DNA of 64,000 bases from Nocardioides solisilvae. GTDB taxonomy: Bacteria; Actinomycetota; Actinomycetes; Propionibacteriales; Nocardioidaceae. The stretch covers positions 1,194,392 through 1,258,391 of the forward strand of contig NZ_QHKX01000001.1 in NCBI RefSeq assembly GCF_003194625.1. The letters run 5' to 3'. A program made the position numbers and the translations under genes. This document shows, one piece after another, positions 27,187-35,696 of the stretch. The notes under the pieces were generated by a model. The model made no database searches. It saw only the letters and a list, made by a program, of their open reading frames with translations, and was not told the DNA's origin. How positions within the stretch are numbered: the first letter of the stretch is position 1; each line of letters starts with the position of its first letter.

Positions 27187-27501
27187 ATGCAGGACGCACG
27201 TGGCGCAACGAGTCCATCCGGCGGTCACGACGTCGGGAGCATCACACTCCGCTACTGGGCCGGAGCGCGGCACGCGGCCGGCGTCGCGGAGGACGTGGTG
27301 GAGGTCCCGGGACCGCTCCCGCTGGTCGCCCTGAGGGAGCGCGCGCTGGCGCTGCACCCCGACGCGGAGCGGCTGCCGCAGGTCCTGGGCGTCTGCTCGG
27401 TGCTGGTCGACGACCGTCCCGTGGGCCGCGCCGCGCACGACGACGTGCTGGTGGACCCCGGTGCCACGGTCGAGTTCCTGCCGCCCTTCGCCGGGGGCTG
27501 A
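27187..27501 (+). CDS. MoaD/ThiS family sulfur-carrier protein
   Basis: 104-residue ubiquitin-fold protein ending in the Gly-Gly tail (FLPPFAGG) that is thiocarboxylated in sulfur carriers. VTVEFLPP-type [12 protein letters not shown] matches MoaD, which supplies sulfur for molybdopterin, but stand-alone homologues can serve other pathways. No moa or thi gene is adjacent. The first 18 residues lie outside the fold; no better start codon is visible. Confidence 0.85.
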   Translation: MQDARGATSPSGGHDVGSITLRYWAGARHAAGVAEDVVEVPGPLPLVALRERALALHPDAERLPQVLGVCSVLVDDRPVGRAAHDDVLVDPGATVEFLPPFAGG

Positions 27502-27663
27502 CAGCGGCCGTCCCGGAGGGGCGGACACCAGAAGTGCCGGGCGTGCACCCCAAAGATCACTTTGTGCATGAACTCTGAGACCTCTCGCCAGAGCGTGCTG
27601 TTTGCCACTAGGTTGCCCCCAGCCCGGTCTGCATTCGGTGGACCGCGGACAGAAAGGCACACG

Positions 27664-29922
27664 ATGGGAACGCATGTCAGTGGCGCTGGACGCCGACTGG
27701 TCACAGCCGGGGCCGTGGGCGCCCTGGTGACGGGGGCTCTCTCTATGGGAGGCGTCCCTGCCTATGCCGCGGAGCCGGGCATCCGGGGAACCGTGGTCGA
27801 CTCGAAGGGCAACCCGGTCACCGGGTTCCTCGAGGTGCGCGAGCCCGACGGCAGCTACGTCACCTCCGACTACGTCAGCCTCGGCCGGATCGACGCCGTC
27901 GTCCCGGCCGGCACCTACGTCCTCGAGTTCGACCCGAGCTCGAACCGCCTGGCCGACGAGTTCTACCTCGACCAGGGGTCGCTGGCCACGGCCACGCAGG
28001 TCACCGTCGCCGACGGCCCGGTGCAGCTCTCGCCGTGGACCATCGACAACGCCCCGTTCGCCAAGGGAACCGTCACCGACGCTGCCGGCCGCCCGATCCC
28101 GTACGCCTCGGTCGCCGTCTTCGACGCCGCCACGGGCACGCAGCGCAGCATCAACTACGCGGAGAAGGACGGCACCTTCGAGGTCCCGACCGGCACCGGC
28201 GACGTCAAGCTGCGGTTCTCCGCGGACGACTACGCCACCGAGTGGTACAACGACCAGCCCTCCCTCGCCGCCGCCAACGCGGTCAGCGGCTCCGCCGCCG
28301 GCACCAGCGTCGGCTCGGTCGCCCTGACCAAGGGCGCGACCATCTCCGGCAAGATCACCAGCGCCACGGGCGTCCCGCTCGAGCGGGCCTACGTCTACGC
28401 CTTCGACCCGACGACGGGTGCCACCGGCGGGGACTACACCGACTCCACCGGCTCGTACGTCCTCGAGGGTCTCGCCGCCGGCTCCTACCGGCTCGAGGCG
28501 ACCGACGAGATCGGCGAGTACCGCGACACGTACTACAACAACGTCGAGGACTCCGCGGCCGCCACGCTCGTCCCCGCAGCCAAGGACCAGGCCGTCACCG
28601 GCATCAACATCGCGATGGCCGCGATCGAGCGGGAGCCGGTCACCGGCGTCGACGTCTCGGGCACCGTCACCGACGAGGCCGGCCGTCCGCTGGTCGGCGT
28701 CCGCGTGAGCGCCGAGACCACCCCCGCCGACCTGGACGACCGCCAGTACACCTCGGTGCTCACCAACCGGGCCGGCGTCTACCAGTTCACCGAGCTCGAC
28801 GGTGTCCCGGACGACGCGGTCAAGCTGCGTGCCGAGGGCTTCGGCCCCCGCGAGGAGGACGCCACCAACTACGAGGCGTTCGGCGTCACCGGCGCCTACT
28901 ACGGCGGCAGCGAGTCTCCCGTCAACGCCGCGGCCGTCTCGCTCGGCACCCTGCCGACGACCGCCAACATCCAGCTGACCCGTCAGGGCGGCATCCAGGG
29001 CACCGTGACCTCCGAGGCCGGCGAGACCCTCCGGGGTGCCGGCGTCGTGGCCTACGACGAGGACGGCGACTACATCGCCGACACCGGCGTGAAGGCCGAC
29101 GGCACCTACAAGTTCTCCTCCCTGCGCCCCGGCACCTACACGGTGTCCTTCGGCGCCGAGGAGCACCTGCCGGAGTTCTGGAACAGCACCGTGCGCAGCA
29201 AGGCCACCAAGGTCACCGTGACCTCGGCGGCGCGCACGCCCGGCATCGACGCCTCGCTGAGCAAGACGCTGGTCGCCATCGACCGGCCGACCATCACCGG
29301 CGACGCGCTGGTGGGCACCACCCTCACGGCCGACCCGGGCGTGTGGAACGTGATGGCTCGCGCCAAGATCAGCTACACCTGGCTGGCCGACGGCGTGGCC
29401 GTGGGCACCGGCGCCACCCTGACCCTGGACGGCTCGCTCCTGGGCAAGTCCATCTCGGTCAGCGTGGGCAGCACCGTCGAGACCGAGAAGAAGGTCTACA
29501 CCGGCACCGCCGTGAGCGACGCCACCGACGCCGTCCAGGCCGAGACCCGCACCAAGGCCAAGGCCAAGAAGGGCAAGGTCAAGGTCAAGGTCTCCGCGCC
29601 GGTCGACGCCTCCGCCATCGACGGCAAGGTCGCCGTGAAGCTGGTCATCAACAAGAAGAAGGCCGTCAAGGTCGGCTCCGCGAAGGTGAACAACGGCAAG
29701 GGCACCGTCAAGATCGCCAAGGTCCTGGGCTCCAAGAAGTTCGCGAAGGCGATGAAGAAGCTGAAGGGCAAGAAGGCGAAGAAGGCCAAGGTCGCCTTCG
29801 TCTTCACCGCCAAGAACTTCGTCGAGTCGCAGTCCACCATCTCGAAGAAGAAGCTCGAGAAGGCCAACAAGGGCGTCAAGGGCGGCAAGAAGGGCAAGAA
29901 GGGCAAGAAGGGCAAGAAGTGA
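27664..29922 (+). CDS. Large secreted carboxypeptidase-regulatory-like repeat protein with Lys-rich tail
   Basis: 752-residue exported protein. The signal peptide (basic start, [12 protein letters not shown], cleavage after AYA) is followed by repeated CarboxypepD_reg/Cna_B-like beta domains starting [56 protein letters not shown] and [14 protein letters not shown]. An Ig-like domain comes next ([15 protein letters not shown]). The last 120 residues are very Lys-rich and end [15 protein letters not shown] 27664 is chosen for the signal peptide. No anchor is visible; the basic tail could hold it on cell wall polymers or other polyanions. Confidence 0.82.
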   Translation: MGTHVSGAGRRLVTAGAVGALVTGALSMGGVPAYAAEPGIRGTVVDSKGNPVTGFLEVREPDGSYVTSDYVSLGRIDAVVPAGTYVLEFDPSSNRLADEFYLDQGSLATATQVTVADGPVQLSPWTIDNAPFAKGTVTDAAGRPIPYASVAVFDAATGTQRSINYAEKDGTFEVPTGTGDVKLRFSADDYATEWYNDQPSLAAANAVSGSAAGTSVGSVALTKGATISGKITSATGVPLERAYVYAFDPTTGATGGDYTDSTGSYVLEGLAAGSYRLEATDEIGEYRDTYYNNVEDSAAATLVPAAKDQAVTGINIAMAAIEREPVTGVDVSGTVTDEAGRPLVGVRVSAETTPADLDDRQYTSVLTNRAGVYQFTELDGVPDDAVKLRAEGFGPREEDATNYEAFGVTGAYYGGSESPVNAAAVSLGTLPTTANIQLTRQGGIQGTVTSEAGETLRGAGVVAYDEDGDYIADTGVKADGTYKFSSLRPGTYTVSFGAEEHLPEFWNSTVRSKATKVTVTSAARTPGIDASLSKTLVAIDRPTITGDALVGTTLTADPGVWNVMARAKISYTWLADGVAVGTGATLTLDGSLLGKSISVSVGSTVETEKKVYTGTAVSDATDAVQAETRTKAKAKKGKVKVKVSAPVDASAIDGKVAVKLVINKKKAVKVGSAKVNNGKGTVKIAKVLGSKKFAKAMKKLKGKKAKKAKVAFVFTAKNFVESQSTISKKKLEKANKGVKGGKKGKKGKKGKK

Positions 29923-29947
29923 CCTTCTGATCCTCGGATCCTCAGGG

Positions 29948-29978
29948 GACCCCGCTCCGGCACTGCCGGAGCGGGGTC
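29948..29978. terminator. Terminator hairpin after the secreted repeat protein
   Basis: A perfect 15-bp inverted repeat, GACCCCGCTCCGGCA at 29948-29962 and its complement at 29964-29978, begins 26 bases after the stop. The real loop will be a few bases wider than the single unpaired C. Confidence 0.85.
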
Positions 29979-30031
29979 TGCGCCATTTCGGGGCGGGGAA
30001 TGGCGCCGGGACACCGGGCGTTGACCGCCGT

Positions 30032-30526
30032 GTGACGACTGGACAGTGGGTGCTGCTGCTCGCCGTGGGCCTCGCGCTCGCCTTCGCGGGATGGCGCGCG
30101 GCCACCGACGGCCGCTTCCGCGGCCGCGTGCAGCCCCTCGACGACGGCTCCGGTGCGGCCGGGGTCGACGGCTCGGCCGCCGCCGACACCGCGGCGACCT
30201 CGGTGCTCGAGGGGACGACGTACGCCGACCAGATGGGGGAGCGGGCCACCCTGCTGCAGTTCTCCAGCGCCTTCTGCGCCCCCTGCCGCGCCACCCGCCG
30301 CACCCTCGAGGAGGTCGTGGGCCTGGTCGACGACGTCGCCCACGTCGAGGTCGACGCCGAGTCCCAGCTCGAGCTGGTCCGCCGGCTGGGCATCATGCGC
30401 ACCCCGACCACGCTGGTGCTCGACGGCCGCGGCCGGGAGGTCACGCGGGCCGCCGGGGTGCCGACGAAGCAGCAGGTGCTCGCGGCCATCGGCCAGTCCA
30501 GCCTCTCCGAGCAGTCCGGCCACTGA
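30032..30526 (+). CDS. Membrane-anchored thioredoxin-like protein
   Basis: 164-residue protein with an N-terminal helix ([15 protein letters not shown]) and a thioredoxin fold carrying the redox motif FCAPCRATR near residue 88. The cis-Pro loop reads [14 protein letters not shown]. The helix lacks a cleavage site, so it is probably anchored. Because DUF4395 and a sulfurtransferase follow, I infer a role in sulfur or thiol traffic. GTG 30032 is the start. A gap of about 360 bases with the leader peptide separates it from DUF4395. Confidence 0.87.
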   Translation: MTTGQWVLLLAVGLALAFAGWRAATDGRFRGRVQPLDDGSGAAGVDGSAAADTAATSVLEGTTYADQMGERATLLQFSSAFCAPCRATRRTLEEVVGLVDDVAHVEVDAESQLELVRRLGIMRTPTTLVLDGRGREVTRAAGVPTKQQVLAAIGQSSLSEQSGH

Positions 30527-30620
30527 CCTGCGCTGTTGCAGTGTCCAATATGTGAGCGTGAAGTCCATATGGCGAGACACGCGTTTCGGGTCCGGGCCCC
30601 GCACCCCTAGGCTCTTCCCC

Positions 30621-30698
30621 ATGAGCTCGACCTGGTTGACGAAGCGACGCGCAGTGGATCACTGCCGCGTGCGCTCGTCCCTCTGTCGAATGTCCTGA
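30621..30698 (+). CDS. Cys-containing leader peptide of the sulfur operon
   Basis: 25-residue ORF starting at ATG 30621, too short for most gene callers. It contains KRRAVDHCRVRSSLCR, matching the RRxVDxCRxxSxLC pattern I recall for actinobacterial leader peptides before sulfur genes. Cysteine-responsive attenuation by such ORFs is described in mycobacteria. Slow translation at the two Cys codons would alter access to the downstream DUF4395-sseA-DUF1416 genes. The 187-base gap to DUF4395 holds GC-rich inverted repeats that could form competing hairpins. Confidence 0.75.
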   Translation: MSSTWLTKRRAVDHCRVRSSLCRMS

Positions 30699-30885
30699 GG
30701 GGCGACGTCCCCGACCCCTGCCGGCCGCGTGCGTGACGCAGCGCCCCGGTGGGTCCCCGTCGCCCGACCGCCGTGCCTCCGCGCGCGGCACCGGCGCGCC
30801 GCCGCGCGCCCAGCAGGCACGACGCAGGAACCCCACCAGGAAGTCGGCCCCACCGGACCGGTGACCGGAGCAGAGGAGCACGAGC

Positions 30886-31335
30886 ATGGCCACCCAGATC
30901 GATCCGCGCGGACCGCGACTGGCGGCGACGATCACCACCGTCGTCCTGGCGGGGGTGCTGCTGAGCGCCCCGAGCACGCTGGCGACCGTCCTGCTCACCG
31001 CGCAGGCGGCGGTCTTCGCCCTGGGCGTGGCCGCCGGCGTCCAGCACACGCCGTACGGCTGGTTCTTCCGCGCCGTCGTCCGCCCGCGCCTCGACGCCCC
31101 CGCCCACACCGAGGCCGCCGCTCCGCCGCGGTTCGCCCAGGGCGTCGGCCTGGCCTTCGCGCTGGTCGGCCTCGTCGGCCTGGTCTCGGGGCTCACCACG
31201 CTGGGCCTGGTGGCCGTCGGCTTCGCCCTCGCCGCCGCCCTGCTCAACGCCGCCACCGGCTTCTGCCTCGGCTGCGAGGTCTACCTGCTCCTGGCCCGGG
31301 CCGGCCTCACCGGCGCCGGTGCCCGCGCCGCCTGA
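30886..31335 (+). CDS. DUF4395 family membrane protein
   Basis: 149-residue integral membrane protein with four predicted helices and the Cys motif TGFCLGCEVYLLL near its end, diagnostic of DUF4395. The conserved start MATQIDPRGPRLAA begins at ATG 30886 with GGAG upstream. DUF4395 genes often sit beside thioredoxin-like and rhodanese genes, as here, which suggests a membrane step in sulfur or thiol exchange. The family's biochemical role is unproven. Confidence 0.9.
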   Translation: MATQIDPRGPRLAATITTVVLAGVLLSAPSTLATVLLTAQAAVFALGVAAGVQHTPYGWFFRAVVRPRLDAPAHTEAAAPPRFAQGVGLAFALVGLVGLVSGLTTLGLVAVGFALAAALLNAATGFCLGCEVYLLLARAGLTGAGARAA

Positions 31336-31402
31336 CCACACCGACACACCGCTCCACCCAGACACCCGAGAAGCACGACCCACCCGAAAGAGAGACACAC
31401 CC

Positions 31403-32251
31403 ATGAGCCGCGAAGACTCCCTCGTCACAGTCCAGTGGGTCGAGGACAACCTCGACACCCCGGGCGTCGTCCTGATCGAGGTCGACGAGGACACCACGGC
31501 CTACGACAAGGGCCACATCCGCAACGCCATCAAGCTCGACTGGACGACCGACCTCCAGGACCAGGTCCGTCGTGACTTCGTCGACAAGGCCGGCTTCGAG
31601 AAGCTCCTCTCAGAGCGTGGCGTCGGCAACGACGACACCGTCGTCCTCTACGGCGGCAACAACAACTGGTTCGCGGCCTACGCCTACTGGTACTTCAAGC
31701 TCTACGGCCACCGCGACGTCAAGCTGATGGACGGCGGCCGCAAGAAGTGGGAGCTCGACTCCCGCGAGCTCGTGCAGGAGGTCCCGACCCGGCCGGCGAC
31801 CACCTACACCGCCACCGAGCAGGACACCTCGATCCGCGCCTTCCGCGACGACGCGGTCGCCGCGATCGGCGTGCAGAACCTGATCGACGTGCGCAGCCCC
31901 GACGAGTTCGCCGGCCGCCTCCTGGCCCCGGCCCACCTCCCGCAGGAGCAGTCGCAGCGCGCCGGCCACATCCCCACGAGCCTCAACGTGCCGTGGAGCA
32001 AGAACTGCAACGACGACGGCACGTTCAAGTCCGACGCGGACCTGCGCAAGCTCTACGACGAGGTCGGCATCGACGACTCCAAGGACACCATCGCCCTGTG
32101 CCGCATCGGCGAGCGCTCGTCGCTGACCTGGTTCGTGCTGCAGGAGCTGCTCGGCTTCAAGAACGTCAAGAACTACGACGGCTCGTGGACCGAGTACGGC
32201 TCCCTCGTCGGCGTCCCGATCGCCCTCGGCGACGAGCCCGGGGAGGCCTGA
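31403..32251 (+). CDS. sseA: Thiosulfate sulfurtransferase (rhodanese) SseA/CysA type
   Basis: 282-residue two-domain rhodanese. It moves sulfane sulfur from thiosulfate to an acceptor. The N-terminal inactive domain has YDKGHIRNAIKLDWTTDLQD; the C-terminal domain carries the active-site loop CRIGERSS with catalytic Cys near residue 233. The region LVLYGGNNNWFAAYAYW-type VVLYGGNNNWFAAYAYW is typical of actinobacterial CysA2-like enzymes. ATG 31403 is preceded by AAAGAGAG; an in-frame start at 31319 was rejected. It is one base away from DUF1416. Confidence 0.93.
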   Translation: MSREDSLVTVQWVEDNLDTPGVVLIEVDEDTTAYDKGHIRNAIKLDWTTDLQDQVRRDFVDKAGFEKLLSERGVGNDDTVVLYGGNNNWFAAYAYWYFKLYGHRDVKLMDGGRKKWELDSRELVQEVPTRPATTYTATEQDTSIRAFRDDAVAAIGVQNLIDVRSPDEFAGRLLAPAHLPQEQSQRAGHIPTSLNVPWSKNCNDDGTFKSDADLRKLYDEVGIDDSKDTIALCRIGERSSLTWFVLQELLGFKNVKNYDGSWTEYGSLVGVPIALGDEPGEA

Positions 32252-32252
32252 G

Positions 32253-32549
32253 ATGTGCGGAGCAACTGAGGGCGGCCTGTCGCTCGACGGCGTCAACGTC
32301 GCCAAGGAGGCCGTGATCCAGGGCCAGGTGACCCGGGCCGGCGAGCCTGTCGGGTCGGCGTACGTGCGCCTGCTCGACGGCAGCGGCGAGTTCACCGCCG
32401 AGGTCCCGACCTCGGCCACCGGGCACTTCCGCTTCTTCGCCGGCGACGGCGAGTGGACGCTGCGCACCCTGGCCCCCAAGGCCGACCCGGTGGACCGCAA
32501 GGTCCGCGCCCAGGTTGGCGAGGTGGCCGAGGTGGCCATCGCCGTCTGA
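32253..32549 (+). CDS. DUF1416 (SseC-like) protein
   Basis: 98-residue beta-rich protein starting MCGATEGGLSLDGVNVAKEA, the conserved DUF1416 start. In mycobacteria the family member sseC lies directly after the thiosulfate sulfurtransferase gene, as here. The single Cys at position 2 is noteworthy for a sulfur-pathway partner. The remainder is a transthyretin-like or carboxypeptidase-regulatory-like fold (IQGQVTRAGEPVGSAYVRLL). Function unknown, presumably an accessory of SseA. Confidence 0.9.
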   Translation: MCGATEGGLSLDGVNVAKEAVIQGQVTRAGEPVGSAYVRLLDGSGEFTAEVPTSATGHFRFFAGDGEWTLRTLAPKADPVDRKVRAQVGEVAEVAIAV

Positions 32550-32581
32550 CCCCGCCGACGCCTTCTCGGGTACGGCGTCAC

Positions 32582-32626
32582 GCGAGCCCCTGTGCTCCCA
32601 CCGGTCGGTGGGGGGCAGGGGCTCGC
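32582..32626. terminator. Two-part hairpin between DUF1416 and metY
   Basis: The outer stem GCGAGCCCCTG at 32582-32592 pairs with CAGGGGCTCGC at 32616-32626; the inner stem CCCACCG at 32597-32603 pairs with CGGTGGG at 32606-32612. It probably ends the sulfurtransferase transcript. It lies about 50 bases before metY, so attenuation of metY is also possible. It does not look like a known SAM riboswitch. Confidence 0.75.
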
Positions 32627-32678
32627 AGCACATCCCCCGACATCCGCACCAGCACCACCGAGCCACAGGAGTCAGCCG

Positions 32679-33965
32679 ATGACCCACCGTCCCGAGACCC
32701 TCGCCGTCCACGCCGGGCAGGAGGAGGCCGACCCGACGACGAACTCGCGGGCCGTGCCGATCTACCAGACGACGTCCTACGTCTTCAACGACACCGAGCA
32801 CGCCGCCAACCTCTTCTCGCTGGCCGAGCCGGGCAACATCTACACCCGGATCATGAACCCCACCCAGTCCGTCTTCGAGGACCGGATCAACCAGCTCGAG
32901 GGCGGCGTCGGCGCGCTGGCGACCGCCAGCGGCTCGGCGGCCACGACGTACGCCGTGCTCAACCTGACCTACGCCGGCGACAACATCGTGGCGCTCTCCA
33001 CCCTGTACGGCGGCACCTACGCGCTCTTCGCCCACACGCTGCCGCAGTTCGGCATCGAGGTGCGGTTCGTCGACCCGGAGAAGCCCGAGGAGCTCGCCAA
33101 GCACGTCGACGAGAAGACCAAGCTGGTCTTCGGCGAGACGGTGGGCAACCCGAAGATCAACGTCATCGACATCCCGGCCTGGTCCGAGGCGGCCCACGCC
33201 GCGGGCCTGCCGCTGATCATCGACAACACCGCCCCGTCGCCCTACCTCGTGCGCGCGCTGGAGCAGGGCGCCGACGTCGTCGTGCACGCCGCCACCAAGT
33301 ACATCGGCGGCCACGGCACCTCGATCGGCGGCGTGATCGTCGACTCCGGGAAGTTCGACTGGGCGGCGCACTCCGACCGGTTCCCCGGCCTCACCAAGCC
33401 CGACCCGGCCTACCACGGCGCCGTGTGGACCGAGGCGGCCGGCCCGGCGGCGTACATCATCCGCGCCCGCACGGTGCTGCTGCGCAACACGGGCGCCGCG
33501 ATCACGCCGTTCAACTCGTGGCTCTTCCTGCAGGGCCTCGAGACGCTGCACCTGCGCATGGAGCGGCACAGCGAGAACGCGCTCAAGGTCGCGCAGTACC
33601 TCGAGGGCCACGACGCGGTCTCGTGGGTGAGCTACCCGGGCCTCGAGTCGAGCCCCTACAAGGAGGTCGCGGACCGCACCTTCACGGGCAAGGGGTACGG
33701 CGGCCTGGTGAGCTTCGGCGTGAAGGCCGGGCGCGACGGGGGCAAGCGCTTCATCGAGGCGTTGGGCCTCTTCAGCCACCTGGCCAACATCGGGGACGCG
33801 AAGTCGCTGGCGATCCACAACGCCACGACCACGCACAGCCAGCTCACCCCCGCGGAGCTCGAGGCGGCCGGCGTGCCCGAGGACATGGTGCGGCTCTCGA
33901 TCGGCATCGAGAACGTCGAGGACATCATCGCCGACCTGGAGCAGGCCCTCACCGCCTCCAAGTGA
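32679..33965 (+). CDS. metY: O-acetylhomoserine sulfhydrylase MetY
   Basis: 428-residue PLP enzyme of the Cys/Met-metabolism family. It makes homocysteine directly from O-acetylhomoserine and sulfide. The start AVHAGQEEADPTTNSRAVPIYQT-type region and the PLP lysine in the VVHAATKYIGGHG motif near residue 208 are clear. The length (428) fits MetY rather than the shorter MetB/MetZ. ATG 32679 has ACAGGAG upstream. It is followed 21 bases later by metX, giving an acetylation plus direct sulfhydrylation route. Confidence 0.95.
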   Translation: MTHRPETLAVHAGQEEADPTTNSRAVPIYQTTSYVFNDTEHAANLFSLAEPGNIYTRIMNPTQSVFEDRINQLEGGVGALATASGSAATTYAVLNLTYAGDNIVALSTLYGGTYALFAHTLPQFGIEVRFVDPEKPEELAKHVDEKTKLVFGETVGNPKINVIDIPAWSEAAHAAGLPLIIDNTAPSPYLVRALEQGADVVVHAATKYIGGHGTSIGGVIVDSGKFDWAAHSDRFPGLTKPDPAYHGAVWTEAAGPAAYIIRARTVLLRNTGAAITPFNSWLFLQGLETLHLRMERHSENALKVAQYLEGHDAVSWVSYPGLESSPYKEVADRTFTGKGYGGLVSFGVKAGRDGGKRFIEALGLFSHLANIGDAKSLAIHNATTTHSQLTPAELEAAGVPEDMVRLSIGIENVEDIIADLEQALTASK

Positions 33966-33986
33966 CGCCCTGAGAGCATTCACCGC

Positions 33987-35096
33987 ATGAGTGGAACGCT
34001 CGGCTACGTCGAGACCCAGCGGGTCGTCCTCGCCTCCGAGGGCGACCCGCTGGTCTTGCGCGGCGGTGGGCGCCTCGACCACGTCGAGGTGGCCTACGAG
34101 ACCTACGGCGAGCTGTCGCCGGCGCGCGACAACGCGGTCTTCGTCTGCCACGCGCTGACCGGCGACGCGAACGCCGCCGGCATGCACGTGGGCGCCAAGA
34201 AGCGCGGGTGGTGGGACAACTTCATCGGCCCCGGCAAGCCGGTGGACACCGACCGGTTCTTCGTCGTGAGCGCCAACCTGCTGGGCGGCTGCTCGGGCAC
34301 CACGGGCCCGCTGTCGGTCGACCCGGCGACGGGGTCGCCGTACTTCCTCGACTTCCCGCTGCTGCACGTGAGCGACCTGGTGCAGGTGCACCGCAGGCTG
34401 CTGCGCCACCTCGGGGTGGAACGGCTGTACGCCGGCGTGGGTGGCTCGCTCGGCGGGATGCAGGTGCTCCAGTGGGCGATCGACGCGCCCGACGAGCTCG
34501 ACCGGGCGGTCGTGGTCGCGGCCTCGTCGCGGCTGACGCCGGAGAACATCGCCTTCTCGGCGGTGGCGCGCGAGGCGATCATGGCGGACCCCGACTTCCA
34601 CGGCGGGCGCTACGTCGAGCACGGGGTCACCCCGCGCCGCGGCCAGAAGGTGGCCCGGATGATGGCCCACATCACCTACGTCTCGGGGCAGGCGCTGGAG
34701 GCCAAGTTCGGCCACCGCCGCGACTCCACCGGCGACGACTGGACGCTCGCGCCCGACTACGCGGTCGAGCACTACCTGCAGCACCAGGGCGAGACGTTCC
34801 TCGACCGGTTCGACGCGCTGAGCTATCTCTACCTGACCCGGCTGCTGGACTACTTCGACCCCTTCGCCGACCCCGGCACCGCGGCGGCGCTGGCCTCGAC
34901 GGCCACCCGGTTCCAGGTGACGTCGTTCGACTCCGACTGGCGCTTCGACACCGCGCAGTCGGAGCGGATGGTGGAGCGGCTGCGGGCCTGCGGGGTCGAC
35001 GTGGACTTCGCCGAGCTCGCCTCCCCGCACGGGCACGACTCGTTCCTGCTCACCCCGCCCGGCTACCACGAGCGGGTCGCCGCCTTCCTGCGCTGA
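33987..35096 (+). CDS. metXA: Homoserine O-acetyltransferase MetX
   Basis: 369-residue alpha/beta hydrolase-fold acyltransferase that acetylates homoserine using acetyl-CoA. The nucleophile Ser is in GVGGSLGGMQ near residue 155; the catalytic Asp lies in SFDSDWRF and the His in SPHGHDSFLL. NLLGGCSGTTGP is the family's conserved substrate loop. Its product is the MetY substrate, and the two genes are adjacent and co-directional. ATG 33987 gives the usual length. Confidence 0.95.
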   Translation: MSGTLGYVETQRVVLASEGDPLVLRGGGRLDHVEVAYETYGELSPARDNAVFVCHALTGDANAAGMHVGAKKRGWWDNFIGPGKPVDTDRFFVVSANLLGGCSGTTGPLSVDPATGSPYFLDFPLLHVSDLVQVHRRLLRHLGVERLYAGVGGSLGGMQVLQWAIDAPDELDRAVVVAASSRLTPENIAFSAVAREAIMADPDFHGGRYVEHGVTPRRGQKVARMMAHITYVSGQALEAKFGHRRDSTGDDWTLAPDYAVEHYLQHQGETFLDRFDALSYLYLTRLLDYFDPFADPGTAAALASTATRFQVTSFDSDWRFDTAQSERMVERLRACGVDVDFAELASPHGHDSFLLTPPGYHERVAAFLR

Positions 35097-35148
35097 GCCT
35101 GTGGACAACGCCGACGCGACGTCGGCGGGACCCACTAGACATGTCTCC

Positions 35149-35415
35149 ATGAGCAATCGGGGGATGCCGCCGGTGGTCTACGCACCGACGCTGAGGGACG
35201 ACACCGGCCGCGACCGGCTGAGGATGCACGAGATGCCCGACGGGAGGGTCGGGCTCTACGTCTACTCGGCGCTCGACCGCCTGGAGGAGTCGTACGGCGA
35301 GGGGGCGTCGTGGGTGCTCATGTCGGTGACCCACCTGGAGCAGGCGATCGCCGAGTCGCCCTTCGACCTCCTCCTGCTCGACCGCGAGCTCCACCCGAGC
35401 GGGGCGGCCCGGTGA
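35149..35415 (+). CDS. SAV_915-like small protein, first gene of the first type VII module
   Basis: 88-residue protein starting MSNRGMPPVVYAPTLRDD. The layout (VVYAPTLR, RDRLRMHEMPDGRVGLYVYSALDRLEESYGEGASWV) resembles the SAV_915/SseB-like family that sits beside actinobacterial ESX genes. It has no membrane segment. The chosen ATG 35149 avoids an upstream stretch with no conserved features. It overlaps the next gene by 4 bases, so it is coupled to the WXG-like pair; a chaperone or adaptor role is a guess. Confidence 0.6.
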   Translation: MSNRGMPPVVYAPTLRDDTGRDRLRMHEMPDGRVGLYVYSALDRLEESYGEGASWVLMSVTHLEQAIAESPFDLLLLDRELHPSGAAR

Positions 35416-35696
35416 GCGCGCTCTCGTTCTCCTCGCTCACGGCGACGGCCGTGCGCTCACCGCTCGAGCTCTCCCGCGACCAGCTGGTGGCGGCGGCCGA
35501 CCGCGTACCGGGTTCGGTCGACGCGGGCGTGCTGACGCCCACCGTGACGTCGATCGTCGCCCGGATGCTCGAGGAGGTGGGGCTGGTCGCAGCGACGGTG
35601 GACCACCTCTCCGCCCAGGTCCAGGTGACCGCCGCGGACTTCGCCGCGACCGACACCAGCCAGGCGCAGTGCTACGCCGACGGGGCGGTGCGATGA
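35412..35696 (+). CDS. Small helical WXG100-like partner protein, module 1
   Basis: 94-residue mostly helical protein. The second half (TVTSIVARMLEEVGLVAATVDHLSAQVQVTAADFAATD region) has the heptad spacing and length of a WXG100 or DUF6317-type ESX substrate or partner, though a WxG motif is absent. GTG 35412 and its TGA 35694-35696 overlap both neighbours by 4 bases. In firmicute LXG systems, small helical proteins bind the N-terminal domain of each effector; I infer an analogous role here. Confidence 0.65.
   Translation: MSALSFSSLTATAVRSPLELSRDQLVAAADRVPGSVDAGVLTPTVTSIVARMLEEVGLVAATVDHLSAQVQVTAADFAATDTSQAQCYADGAVR

Noticed and set aside
24569..27217. 882-codon minus-strand open frame spanning ygfZ to glnR
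   Set aside because: It crosses several real genes on both strands and shows no recognisable domain.
32550..32678. SAM riboswitch before metY
   Set aside because: Only a plain two-part hairpin is visible; I could not find the conserved core or pseudoknot of SAM-I, SAM-II or SAM-IV elements.
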